From Sorangium cellulosum So0157-2 (lineage in GTDB: Bacteria; Myxococcota_A; Polyangia; Polyangiales; Polyangiaceae): DNA of 64,000 bases. This document shows positions 37,187 through 46,700 of this stretch, piece by piece. The notes under the pieces are model-generated. The model did not search any database, had not been told where the DNA came from, and saw nothing but the letters and a program-made list of their open reading frames with translations. The position numbers and the translations under genes are program-made. The stretch is taken from the NCBI RefSeq assembly GCF_000418325.1, contig NC_021658.1, positions 10,926,001-10,990,000 of the forward strand, written 5' to 3'. Each line of letters starts with the position of its first letter. Position 1 is the stretch's first letter.

Positions 37187-37385
37187 GTTGCCGTGCCCGT
37201 GCGCGTCATGCGCATTGAACGGCCCGTGCTCCGGATCCCGTCGAACTCCGTGCTCCGCAGCTGGTCGTTCTCGTCCCAGGTCAGCTCCTCGATGTGCGGC
37301 ATCGACGTCATGTTGCCGTGCGCGTCATGCGCATAGGTGCTGAACGGCCCGTGCTCCGGGTCCCCGGTCGTGCTCGTCAGCCGGT
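37136..37385. repeat. 125-bp tandem near-duplication in the rhs core
   Basis: The block beginning CTGGTCGTTCTCGTCC occurs at 37136 and again at 37261, an offset of 125 bp. The copies agree over most of about 110 bp (both encode DPEHGPF...HDAHG...NMTSMPHI then LTWDENDQ). Because 125 is not a multiple of 3, the duplication throws the upstream TcB-TcC frame out of phase and ends it at 37183, while the first copy opens the tip frame. A third copy of the same motif marks the end of rhs fragment B at 27429. Confidence 0.92.
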
Positions 37386-40300
37386 TGGTCGCCGCCTCGT
37401 ACGCGTACCACCGCGTCCAGCTCCCCGTCCCCGCCTGGTGCACCATCCTCAGCAGGTTGCCCACCGCGTCGTAGACGTACTGCTCCGTATAGTTCCTCAG
37501 CGCCTGCGGGTTGTTCGGGTGCGGCAGCGACTGGATCGGCAGGTCGTTCTGGTCGCGCGGCGCGTCCGACAGCCCGCCCGCGTGCTCCCGCCCCGTCGCC
37601 TCGATCAGCCGGTAGACCGCGTCGTACACGTACCGCGCGCTCGGCGACACCACATCGTTGTTGAAGAACACCGTCTGCTGCGCGCTGTCCCCGATCTCCA
37701 CGATGTTCCCGACCGGGTCGTACACGTACCTCAGGTTCTGCAGCACCGTGCTGTCCGAGCTTCGCGTCGTCTTCAGGCGCGTGAGCCGGTACGTCAGCGG
37801 GTCATACGTGTAATCCGTGAAGGTGCCGTTGCCATACTCGATCCGCTCGCGCTGCCCCTTCGCGTCGTAGTCGATGTCGTCAACGAACGTCGTCCACGCC
37901 ACCGCGCCTCGAATCCGCGCCTCCACCCGCTCCAGCAGCCCCGCCTCGTTGTACGTCGGCTTCACCTCGCTCGCGTCCGGCGCCGTCACGCTCGTCGGCC
38001 GGTTCAGCGCGTCGTATGCCGTCTGCGTGTCGAAGCTCTCCGTCTCCAGCAACGGAGCGGCCGCCGTCGCGATGGCGGACACATCCGTCAGCCCCGCCAG
38101 CACCGACCAGTCGGAGTCCGCGTGCACGTCGCTCCGCAGCCGCCGCGTGGCCTGCAGCACGTTGCCCTTGAAGTCGTACGCCTGGCTCGTCACCACCCCC
38201 GCGCCATCATACACCTGGTACGGCCGACCGCGCATATTCAGCGACGTCGCTTGCGGATGCGCTTCGCCATAGACGTAACGGCGCGCCACCCGCTCGCTGC
38301 CCGAGCCCAGCTGCACGTGCTCGTGCGTCGGCCGGCGCAGCCCATCGTACGACGAGCGGTAGGCGAACCCTCGCCCGTTCCACGCCCGCAGCCGCTGGCC
38401 GGTCGCGCCCGCCAGCAGCCGCCGCTCGCCGCCGTCGTTGCTGTTCTGATACAGCAGCTGCCCGCCCAGCCCGAACCGATGCTGCATCGCAGCATTGCCG
38501 CGCGCGTCCGTGATCGCGAGCGGCTGACCCTCGATATCGAGCGTCGTCTGGGTGACATACTGCCCTTCAGCCCCGTTGTCCGCCACGGCGCGGAACTCCC
38601 GCCCGAGCGCGTCCAGGTGGCTCACCGCCGGCGTCCCGGCGTGCGCCGCCGCGAGCTCCGCCGCCCGCCGCTCCGGGTCGCCCGCAGCCAGGGCCTGCCG
38701 CGCCGCATACCACGTGCTCTCCAGCACCGTGTCGTTCGGATCGTGCGACGTCTGCTTCCACGCATCGAACACCACACGGGAAAACGTGCCGTTCGGCAGG
38801 TCGGTCCGGATGAGCCGGCCGAGCGGATCGTACCGCAGGATCGGCGTGACCCCCCACTCCACGAGCTCCGTTTCGTCCTCGTACTCGTACGTCGCGCTGA
38901 AGAACGGCTCGTACTGCTTGACCGGATTGCCCTTGTTGTCCAGTATCGTGCGCCCGGTGCCGACCCAGCGCGGCGTCGCGTGCGAGAAGACCAGGTCGCC
39001 CTGCGCGTCGTGTACCAGCGCGCCGGTCCCGTCGCGCTCGGGCGCCAGCCCCGGTTCCGCATTCACCTTCCGCAGCACCTCGTTGCCCGAGCCGTCGGAG
39101 TACGTATACGTGTCCAGCCAGCGCGTGTTGCCCGCGCCGTGCTGCTCGCGGGCGCGGGCGTGCACCACGTTCGGCTTGCCGGTGAGCACGAATCGCTCCA
39201 GATCGTACGCGAACGTGGCCGTCGGATCCTCGGGCGTGTCGCCCTCGCCGCCGCCCGGCTTGCCCATCACCGCCAAGAGCGTGACCCTGCCCAGCGCGTC
39301 GAAGCGCACCTCGCTCACGTTGCCGTTGGCATCGGTGAGCTGCCGCGGGGTGAGGACGCGGTAGTCGGGCACGGCAATCACGGCGTTGCTCAGCGGATCC
39401 GTCACCTGGGTCACGAGCAGGCGATACGCGTCATAGACCACCTGCGACGTGTTGCCGAACGGATCGACGAACGCCGTCGGCTGGTAGAAGTGGGCCGCCG
39501 AGGGCACCGCCCGCCCCGACGACACCCAGATGTCCGGATCGCCCGAGAGCTGCAGATAGCCACCCTCCGCGAGCACGCCGCTCGTGACGCTGGCTCCGAA
39601 CACCGATGCGATCAGCGAGGGGGTGAGGATCTTGGCGTAGCTCTCATACGGTAGCGCCCTGGTGCCGACCTCGCCAAACGGCAGCGGCCCCGCGAGATCG
39701 TCGCTCCAGTACCTCGTGCGCGTGTGCTGCAACAGGCGCTTCTCGAAGGATCCGCTCGGCGTCCCGTCGTAAGCGAGGTCCGTCGCATCGTCCGCCGCGT
39801 CGAGGAACGTCTGGAACGCGAGCACGCCCTCCTCGCCGAGCGGCAGGCCATGCAGCTCGTAGGTCCGGCTCCCGGTCGGAACCCCGATGCGATAAGCACC
39901 CTCCTCATCGGGAACCAGGTGCACCACGTCGTGCTCCGTCAGCGTCGCCTTCCCCTGCTCCTGCTCGGGGAACGCCGCCCACGCCGCCCGGCGGCGATAC
40001 CCGATCTGCGCCGTCCGCTTGACCGCGCCGTGGTTGTCGACCTCCAGCGTGAGCGCGTGCGCGACGCGCGGATCGCTCTCGTTGCGCTCGTAATGGTACT
40101 CCAGCGCCTCGCGCGGATGGGCGAAGAACACGGCGTGCGCGTCGCCCACCGCGGGCTGGAGCCGCCGGATCCCGTAGCTGCTCTCCGTGACGACGTACGG
40201 ACGCGGCTCCTCCGCCGATCCGTCGAGCGCATAGACCTCCTGACGCAGGGGCCGCCCCTTGAGCGCCCGGCACGCCTCGCGCATCTCGACGGCGCTGAGC

Positions 40301-42993
40301 CCTTCGAGGAGCGGTGTATCCTCCAGGCGAACCGCCCCTGCGTCGCCCGCGTAATACTCGCTCTCGTACCGCGCCGAGATCTTCGCCCCCTCGATCCACG
40401 CGCCCGTGTGGAACCACGTCTTCGTCAGCACCGGCGGCAGGTGCAGCTCGGGATCGGCGTTGGCCGCGGGCGGCCCGAAGCCCGTCCCGCTGAACGCCGA
40501 GAACGACTCCGTGTCCCGCTGCTCCACCATGCCGAAGCCGCGCATCTCCCGCTCCACCCCGTCGTAGTCGCCGTGGTGGTAAGCATACGTCGTCACGAAG
40601 CGGTGCCGCGAGACCGCGTCGAACACCTCGACGCGCTCGATGACGTGCACCACGAACGGCAGCCGCGTCACCCACGGGCGGCCCGCCGCCCGGTCGGCGA
40701 GGTAGAACTTCGTCGACGGGGCATACGTCACCGTCGTGGTTCTGCCGAGGTTGTTGGCGACCGACGTCAACAGATGCGGCTTCTTGCTCCCGAGCAGATC
40801 GATGTAGCGCACCGCCGGGCGCGCCCCGGGCAGCGACGAGGCCCACACCAGGCACCCGGTCCCGGAGCCGAGCAGGTCGAGCACGTCGACCGCCGCGAGC
40901 TCGCTCACGTCCGGCAGCCGCGGCAGGATCACCGGCGCGGCCAGCGTGTTGCCGGCGTTGTTCGCATAGAAGCGCACCCCGTCCGGGTGCAGGTAAACGA
41001 TGTCGGTCGTCCCCGAGCCGTCCACGTCCGCGAGCCGGATGCGCTTCGGGTCGAAGCGGCCCTCGTGGTCGAACCGCATGCTCCCGCCCATCTGCACCTT
41101 GGCGCCGAAGCGGCAATGGCCGAGGTTGGGCCAGTAACACACGTTGCCGTTCCGGATCCGCACGAGGTCGACAAGCCCGTCGCCGCTCATGTCGGCCAGG
41201 AAGATGCTCTGCGCCGCGTCGGCGAAGACGAGCGATGGCCCGCGCTCCTCGTCGCTCGGGCGCGCGATCGTGATCGGCCGGTCGAAGCCGCCCTTCGCAA
41301 GCGACGGATACCACGTGAACGTGTCAGGCCCCGTGATCAGGATGTCCTCGTGGCCGTCGCCGTTCAGGTCGATGAGACGGACGTTCGGATCGCTCCAGTC
41401 GACGTTCGGCTGCGACGCGAACGGGCGGAACGGCGCCCAGCCCGCGTCCGTGCGGTCGAAGTAGCCCGCCACCGGCCGCTCGAACACCACCATCTCCTTG
41501 CGCCCGTCCCCGTCGACGTCGAGCAGCTGCCCGCCGTTCAGGATCGCCGGCCGCGACGGCAGCGGCCGCGCCGGGGACAGGACGCCCCCGCCGAGGTTCT
41601 GCTTGTAATATAGCGCCTCGCCCTCATCGATCAGCACGCCAGGCAGCGCCTCTCCGTCGAGATCGACCCACCGCCGCCCAGACCCCATCGCGCCGACGGG
41701 CAGGTCGCGCAGACTCTCGGGGTCGAGCGACTTCACCTCGCGATGAATCACCGGCTCGCTGTACGTCAGCGCGATCGGCGGGAGCGCCTCGCGGCTGTAC
41801 GCCTGGGTTTGCGGATCGCGGACATAGCCGGCCTGCGTCGCGGTGGCGAGCCGCGTCATGTAAGCGTTCTCCGCATACGTGAGGTCGAGCGACCGGACGA
41901 GGCACGGGGTCTCGCCGAGCTCGGACATCCGGTGAAACATGAGCACGCGACGGCAGAGCCGGTACGTGCGGATCTCGAAGCCGGCGCGGTACACCGAGAA
42001 CGGGTCCTGGCGGACCGGCCACGAAGCGCTCTCCTCGGGCGTGGGCGCCTCGGCGTGGTGCTCGCCGTAATCGAAGACGACCTCGAACAGGCCGCTCTCC
42101 GCGTCGCCGGGCACGGTGTTCCCGTAGCGGACGCGCTTGAGATAGCGGTTCGCCACGGCCGCGCGGCCCGCGTGGCGATGGCTCTCCGCCGCCTCGTCGC
42201 GCGCCACGCCGGTCAGGTCCTCCGCCTTGTACGCATAGGCCACGACATTGCCCTTGTCGTCCCGGGTCTCCTCCAGCAGCCACGAGAAGGTGCGCTCCGG
42301 CCTGGCCGGGTCGGCGATCCGCGCCTCCGGGCTCCGCCCGTAGACGCTCGTGACGTTGTCCGGCGTCGTCGCCGTCCAGTACACGTTCCCGCTCGCCTTG
42401 ACCTCGCGGCGCTCGATCCGCGCGAACGCGCCCTCGACGCGGGGACGGTAGCGGATTACCCGCTCGTCCTCCGTCTCGTACCGGTCGAGCTCGGCGCCGT
42501 CGAGCGACCGCGCGGGCACGAGATCCTCCGCGCCGGACAGGACGAACACGTCGCTCTCATGAGCGTCGTCGTAACGCGGAAGGCCCTTGTCGGTCTTTCG
42601 CGCGATGCGCGGGATCGACAGCTGCCACCCGGCGCCGAACGGGCCGTTGCCAGCCCCGGAGTCGTACGTCACCGCCATCGCTGGCCCGAACCCTGCGCGA
42701 CCGGGGCTCAGCGGCAGCGGGATCGAGAACGACCCCGTGCCCGTCACCGGGTTCGCGGAGAATTTCTCATCCACCCCGCGGATCGCGCCGCCGCCCTTCG
42801 GCAGCGCGGGCGCGGGCAGCTCCGGCGCCTTGGGCGCGCCGGGGAGGCCCTTCGGCGCCTCGGTGTCTTTACCCGACCCCGCCCGGGCGACGGGCGCGGG
42901 ATCTCGGCTCTTGCCGCGCGCTCCAGCGTCCGGCGCGGCCGGTGATGCTGCCTGCGCAGCGGTGGTTTCCTTCTTGGGCTCACGACTGTTCAT
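37183..42993 (-). CDS. TcB-TcC fusion (SpvB-FG-GAP-Rhs) toxin-complex cocoon protein, tip separated
   Basis: About 1936 residues from ATG 42993 (GAGGGAG upstream). The N-terminus is Pro/Ala-rich. An SpvB-like domain (GVDEKFSANPVTGTGSFSIP, near 68-330) is followed by FG-GAP/VCBS calcium-type blades (DVDGDGRKEMVVF near 491, DLNGDGHEDILI, DMSGDGLVDLVRI near 600, DVDGSGTTDIVYL near 654). Next are the TcB mid regions (NNLGRTTTVTYAPSTKFY near 745; FVVHVIERVEVFD near 780), then Rhs/YD repeats (ANGNVSEVRFDALGRVT near 1224 to GNMTSMPHIEELTWDENDQ). In Tc toxins TcB-TcC forms a shell holding the toxic C-terminus and docks on TcA. Here the frame ends 25 residues after LTWDENDQ because of a 125-bp duplication, so the toxin tip is on the next frame. 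Confidence 0.93.
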   Translation of the reverse strand: MNSREPKKETTAAQAASPAAPDAGARGKSRDPAPVARAGSGKDTEAPKGLPGAPKAPELPAPALPKGGGAIRGVDEKFSANPVTGTGSFSIPLPLSPGRAGFGPAMAVTYDSGAGNGPFGAGWQLSIPRIARKTDKGLPRYDDAHESDVFVLSGAEDLVPARSLDGAELDRYETEDERVIRYRPRVEGAFARIERREVKASGNVYWTATTPDNVTSVYGRSPEARIADPARPERTFSWLLEETRDDKGNVVAYAYKAEDLTGVARDEAAESHRHAGRAAVANRYLKRVRYGNTVPGDAESGLFEVVFDYGEHHAEAPTPEESASWPVRQDPFSVYRAGFEIRTYRLCRRVLMFHRMSELGETPCLVRSLDLTYAENAYMTRLATATQAGYVRDPQTQAYSREALPPIALTYSEPVIHREVKSLDPESLRDLPVGAMGSGRRWVDLDGEALPGVLIDEGEALYYKQNLGGGVLSPARPLPSRPAILNGGQLLDVDGDGRKEMVVFERPVAGYFDRTDAGWAPFRPFASQPNVDWSDPNVRLIDLNGDGHEDILITGPDTFTWYPSLAKGGFDRPITIARPSDEERGPSLVFADAAQSIFLADMSGDGLVDLVRIRNGNVCYWPNLGHCRFGAKVQMGGSMRFDHEGRFDPKRIRLADVDGSGTTDIVYLHPDGVRFYANNAGNTLAAPVILPRLPDVSELAAVDVLDLLGSGTGCLVWASSLPGARPAVRYIDLLGSKKPHLLTSVANNLGRTTTVTYAPSTKFYLADRAAGRPWVTRLPFVVHVIERVEVFDAVSRHRFVTTYAYHHGDYDGVEREMRGFGMVEQRDTESFSAFSGTGFGPPAANADPELHLPPVLTKTWFHTGAWIEGAKISARYESEYYAGDAGAVRLEDTPLLEGLSAVEMREACRALKGRPLRQEVYALDGSAEEPRPYVVTESSYGIRRLQPAVGDAHAVFFAHPREALEYHYERNESDPRVAHALTLEVDNHGAVKRTAQIGYRRRAAWAAFPEQEQGKATLTEHDVVHLVPDEEGAYRIGVPTGSRTYELHGLPLGEEGVLAFQTFLDAADDATDLAYDGTPSGSFEKRLLQHTRTRYWSDDLAGPLPFGEVGTRALPYESYAKILTPSLIASVFGASVTSGVLAEGGYLQLSGDPDIWVSSGRAVPSAAHFYQPTAFVDPFGNTSQVVYDAYRLLVTQVTDPLSNAVIAVPDYRVLTPRQLTDANGNVSEVRFDALGRVTLLAVMGKPGGGEGDTPEDPTATFAYDLERFVLTGKPNVVHARAREQHGAGNTRWLDTYTYSDGSGNEVLRKVNAEPGLAPERDGTGALVHDAQGDLVFSHATPRWVGTGRTILDNKGNPVKQYEPFFSATYEYEDETELVEWGVTPILRYDPLGRLIRTDLPNGTFSRVVFDAWKQTSHDPNDTVLESTWYAARQALAAGDPERRAAELAAAHAGTPAVSHLDALGREFRAVADNGAEGQYVTQTTLDIEGQPLAITDARGNAAMQHRFGLGGQLLYQNSNDGGERRLLAGATGQRLRAWNGRGFAYRSSYDGLRRPTHEHVQLGSGSERVARRYVYGEAHPQATSLNMRGRPYQVYDGAGVVTSQAYDFKGNVLQATRRLRSDVHADSDWSVLAGLTDVSAIATAAAPLLETESFDTQTAYDALNRPTSVTAPDASEVKPTYNEAGLLERVEARIRGAVAWTTFVDDIDYDAKGQRERIEYGNGTFTDYTYDPLTYRLTRLKTTRSSDSTVLQNLRYVYDPVGNIVEIGDSAQQTVFFNNDVVSPSARYVYDAVYRLIEATGREHAGGLSDAPRDQNDLPIQSLPHPNNPQALRNYTEQYVYDAVGNLLRMVHQAGTGSWTRWYAYEAATNRLTSTTGDPEHGPFSTYAHDAHGNMTSMPHIEELTWDENDQLRSTEFDGIRSTGRSMRMTRTGTAT

Positions 42994-43185
42994 CCGTCTC
43001 CCTCTTCCCACGGCAAGGGGCGGCCCGCGCGCCCGGAGCGCATCGCTCCGGCACCACGGCGTCGGCCGCCGAGTCCGTGAGCGGCGCCGGGCCAGCGCCG
43101 CTCACGGACGGTTCGAATTCTCCACGGCCCTGTCCTCGTCGCCCGGTCCCCCCGGACAGGGCCCGCCCTCCCTCTGCGGGCGGCG

Positions 43186-43734
43186 CTACTTGTAGAACAC
43201 GTTCACAATCATCGTGTTCAGCCCGGGCGCGGAGGTGTTGTTGTCGGACGCGGCGGCCGTCGCGCCGATCCCGATGCCGTTCGTGAAGGCGATGCCGTTC
43301 GTGTGCTCGGCCGAGACCACCTGCCCGGCCGGCACCATGAGCGTCAAGGCAGGCTGGGTCGTGCCGACGGTCGGCGCCGCCGACGTGTTATAGAGTTTCA
43401 CGAAAGCTTCGCTCGATCCCCAGTTGGCCAGGTGCCATCCGAACACCTGCCCGGGGGAGCTCTTCACGACCTGCCCCGTCGTGCTCAGGCCGGTGTGGCG
43501 GTAGACGGAGAGCCCACCGGAGGTGGCCGGCTTGACGTTGACCGCGCCGACGGTGTTGGTCCCCGCCGGGAGCGGCTGGACCAGGCTCACCGGCAGCGGA
43601 TCGGCGTTCGAGACGTCGACCGCCGACCCGTCCGCGCCCGTCTGCACCTTGGCGCGCAGGACGTGGACGCCGAGGATCTCATCGGTGGCGAGGAGCGTGC
43701 CCGCGCCCTCGGGAAGAGGAATGTTGTCCGACAT
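43186..43734 (-). CDS. Phage decoration-like / structural hypothetical protein, 182 residues
   Basis: MSDNIPLPEGAGTLLATDEI, then KVQTGADGSAVDVSNADPLPVSL, resembles the N-terminus of small phage structural (head decoration or tail-associated) proteins. The rest is strand-rich, with Gly/Thr/Ser/Asn and VPAGQVVSAEHTNGIAFTNGIG, and ends in an aromatic tail NVFYK. There is no signal peptide. It sits 45 bp after TcA and about 190 bp before TcB-TcC in the same orientation. Phage-type building blocks beside a Tc locus suggest a role in particle formation or delivery; that is inference. Confidence 0.72.
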   Translation of the reverse strand: MSDNIPLPEGAGTLLATDEILGVHVLRAKVQTGADGSAVDVSNADPLPVSLVQPLPAGTNTVGAVNVKPATSGGLSVYRHTGLSTTGQVVKSSPGQVFGWHLANWGSSEAFVKLYNTSAAPTVGTTQPALTLMVPAGQVVSAEHTNGIAFTNGIGIGATAAASDNNTSAPGLNTMIVNVFYK

Positions 43735-43779
43735 GGATACTGACTCCTTGGTGATAGATTGCTGGGTTGTCTCCCGCGG

Positions 43780-46700
43780 TCACGCCGACGCGAAGCCGTA
43801 CTCGCAGAGCAGATAGATGTCCTGGAGCGTGTCGTTGAGCCGGTTGTTCTCCGTCCTGAGGTCGCTCACGATCTCGCCGACCTGGGTGCGGCTCGCGCTG
43901 ATTGTCCAGGTGCCGAGATCCTGCTCGCCGTTCTGCAGGGTCGTGCTCGCGCTGGCCCCCGTGTCGCGGTCGTCGCTGCTGTCCGGGTACTCCGCGAGAG
44001 TGAGCGTGTCCGGCTGCGTGGCGCCTGGCCGCACCATGGTGACCTGGAGCTTGCCCTGATTGTCGCCGTGCTTCCAATAAGGCTTCTTCCCGTTCCACCG
44101 CGCATAGAGCGTGTAGCTCGTCAGCGCGATCTTCTGCTTCGCCGGCACGTAGGGGAACATCTCCGGCGTGAGCGGGATGGAGAGCTGCTGCGCCACGTTG
44201 TCATCCGACGGCGCCGCCATGAACCGGGCCCACTCGGCCGGGAGCTCGGACCGCAGGCTGAAGAGCCGGCGCCGCACCGGCGGGTGGTCGTCGTAGTACG
44301 CCTTCGCCGCGTCCGCGACGGTGACGCTCGAGCGCGCCGTGTACCGGATGTGCAGGATCACGTCGCTCACCGCCCCGATGTCGAAGCGGTTGTTCGCCGC
44401 GGGGAGCTCGAGCTTGTAGGTGCCGAGCACGCCCGCGCCCTCGAACGGGAGATACCGCTCGTCGCGCAGGTTCGGCTCGAACAGGCCCGCGTCGTTCACC
44501 CCGCTGCTGGTCGTGATCACCTCCGTCAGCGGAACGAGATCCGTCCGGAAGCTCTCGGTGTCTCCATAGGTCTCGGCGGTCACCGACTGGGGCGGGCGCA
44601 CGCTCGTGTTGCTCAGCGTGAGCGTGCAGCTCACACCCGCGTACGGGCCGGTGACGGTCGGGATCGTGACGGCGACCGACTTGATGCGACGGAAGTAGTG
44701 ACCCGGGTAATCGAGATCGAACACCTCCTGTGTCAGCACGAGATCGCAGGTGCCGGTCTCGCGCAGCAGAATGAGCTGCTCGGGCGCGACCTCGGCGAGC
44801 GAGACGTGCTTGACGAGCTCGGCCTCGCGCGGCGTCTGCTCCAGGAACGCGACGTCCAGGCGGCGGAGGTCGTGCTGGAGCCGCTCGCCGGCGAGCAGGC
44901 CCTGCTTCAGGCTATCCCAGGCGCCGAAGCGCACCATGGCGGGCGTGCTGTCGGGCGTGCCGAGCTCGAACCGGAGCGCCCGCTCCGCCCGCTTCGCCAT
45001 GTCGTAGGCCAGCGTGTACGTCTGGTAGTGGACGGTCGACAGCTCCGCCACCATCCAGTCGTACAGCTCCTCCGTCGTGCGCTTCCTGTCCTGGAGGAAC
45101 TCGAGCACCTCGCGCGCCTGCTCGGTCTGCCGATCGTGGTTCCTGAGCTCCACCTCGGCCACCGCGGCGCGGATCTTCGCGGCGACGATCTGCTTCTCCA
45201 GCCCCTGCATCTCCTTCGCCGCGAGCCGCTCCTGCAGCGCCCACTCCTCGGCGCGCCGCTCGTATCCGGCGATCGTGGACGCGATCGACGCGCCCTCGCG
45301 CAGCGCGCCGGCGACCATGGAGAGCGCGTGCGAGGCCGCCTCGACCGGCGCGCCCGAGGCCTGCCCGCCGATCGTGGTGATGGCCACCGGGCTCCCCATC
45401 GTGCCCGCGCCGCCGAACGTCGTCGGCGGGACCGCCTCGACGCCGGGGGCGACGGCGGCGATCGCCTGCGCCACGAGCCCGAGCTCCATGCCCTCGACGC
45501 TCATGGCCAGCGCCCCCTGCTCCGCCGCGCTGATCCGCGGCAGGCTCGCGTAGTGGTCGCGTCGGAGCCGCGCCGCCTCGTGCGACCGCTCCAGCGCGGC
45601 GACGCTCGCCTCGGCCTCCTTGACCTGCTGCGCCTTGATCTCGCGCACCGCCGCGAGCAGCTCGACCTCGTGGCCCGAGCGGAGCCGCGCGATCGCCTCG
45701 CCGTCCTTCTTCTCCATCGCGGCGAGCAACGCGGCGCCGAGCCCGGCCACCGTGCCGCAGAGCTCCATCGCCTTCGCGTGCACCACCTGGAAGCGGTACG
45801 GGAGCCGCGGGGAGCTCGCCTCGTCGAGCGCCGTCGCGAGATCCACGCCGAGCGCCCTCGCCTGCACGAGCAGCATCGGATCGATGGGCGGCTCGAACAG
45901 GGGCAGCGTCCGGACCACGCCCTCGATGCTCATCGAGTGTCGGATCTTGAAGAGCCGGTCGGCGACCGTGTCCCACAGCCCCGAGAGCGCCTCGTCGCGG
46001 GGCACGCAGAAGTAGAGCTCTCCGAGGTCGGTCGCCCGGTCGGAGAACGTGCGGCGCAGCGCAGCCATCAGCGAGTTGGCCACGAGGCTCTCCGCCTCGA
46101 CGCGGGACCGCGACGCGATCACCGGGTCGGAGAAGTCGCCGAGCCCGAGCGCCTCGAGCTGCCAGTAGTTGCGCGGCGTCACCGCGTCCTTCCGCTCGAT
46201 GCGCACAGGGCGCCGGCCGAGGATGTTGCCGGCGAGGACGTACAGCTGCGTCGCCTCGTTGATCGACTCGATGGTCTCGCGCCGGAAGAGCTGATCGCCC
46301 CACGCGATCAGGTTCTCGATGTACTTCATCACCACCGCCTTCTGGTAGGCGATCGGCCGCATCCGCGCGATGAGGTGCGGATTGAACGGGTCCTTCCGCC
46401 ACGCCTCGATCTGCGCGGCGAGATCGAGCTTCTCCGGCGCGTCGTCCTGGGTCGTCAGGAGCGAGGCGATCAGCCTGGCGATCGTGCCCTGCTGCGGGGC
46501 TGACAGCTCCCGGAGCTCGTCCTCGATCGAGGCGAGATCCCTGTTCTCGCGGAACGGCCGCACGTTCCAGAAGCGCTCGGGCGACGGGGCCGGATCGCCG
46601 GTGGTCGGGTCGAAGATGAAGTGGAACCAGCGCTGCGCCTCGGCGTGCCGGCCGCTCTGCATCAGCCGCAGGGCGATCAGGAACGGCGCGTGGAAGAACA

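Noticed and set aside
43759..46503. Long plus-strand frames opposite TcA and TcB-TcC
   Set aside because: Antisense shadows with biased composition and no domain.
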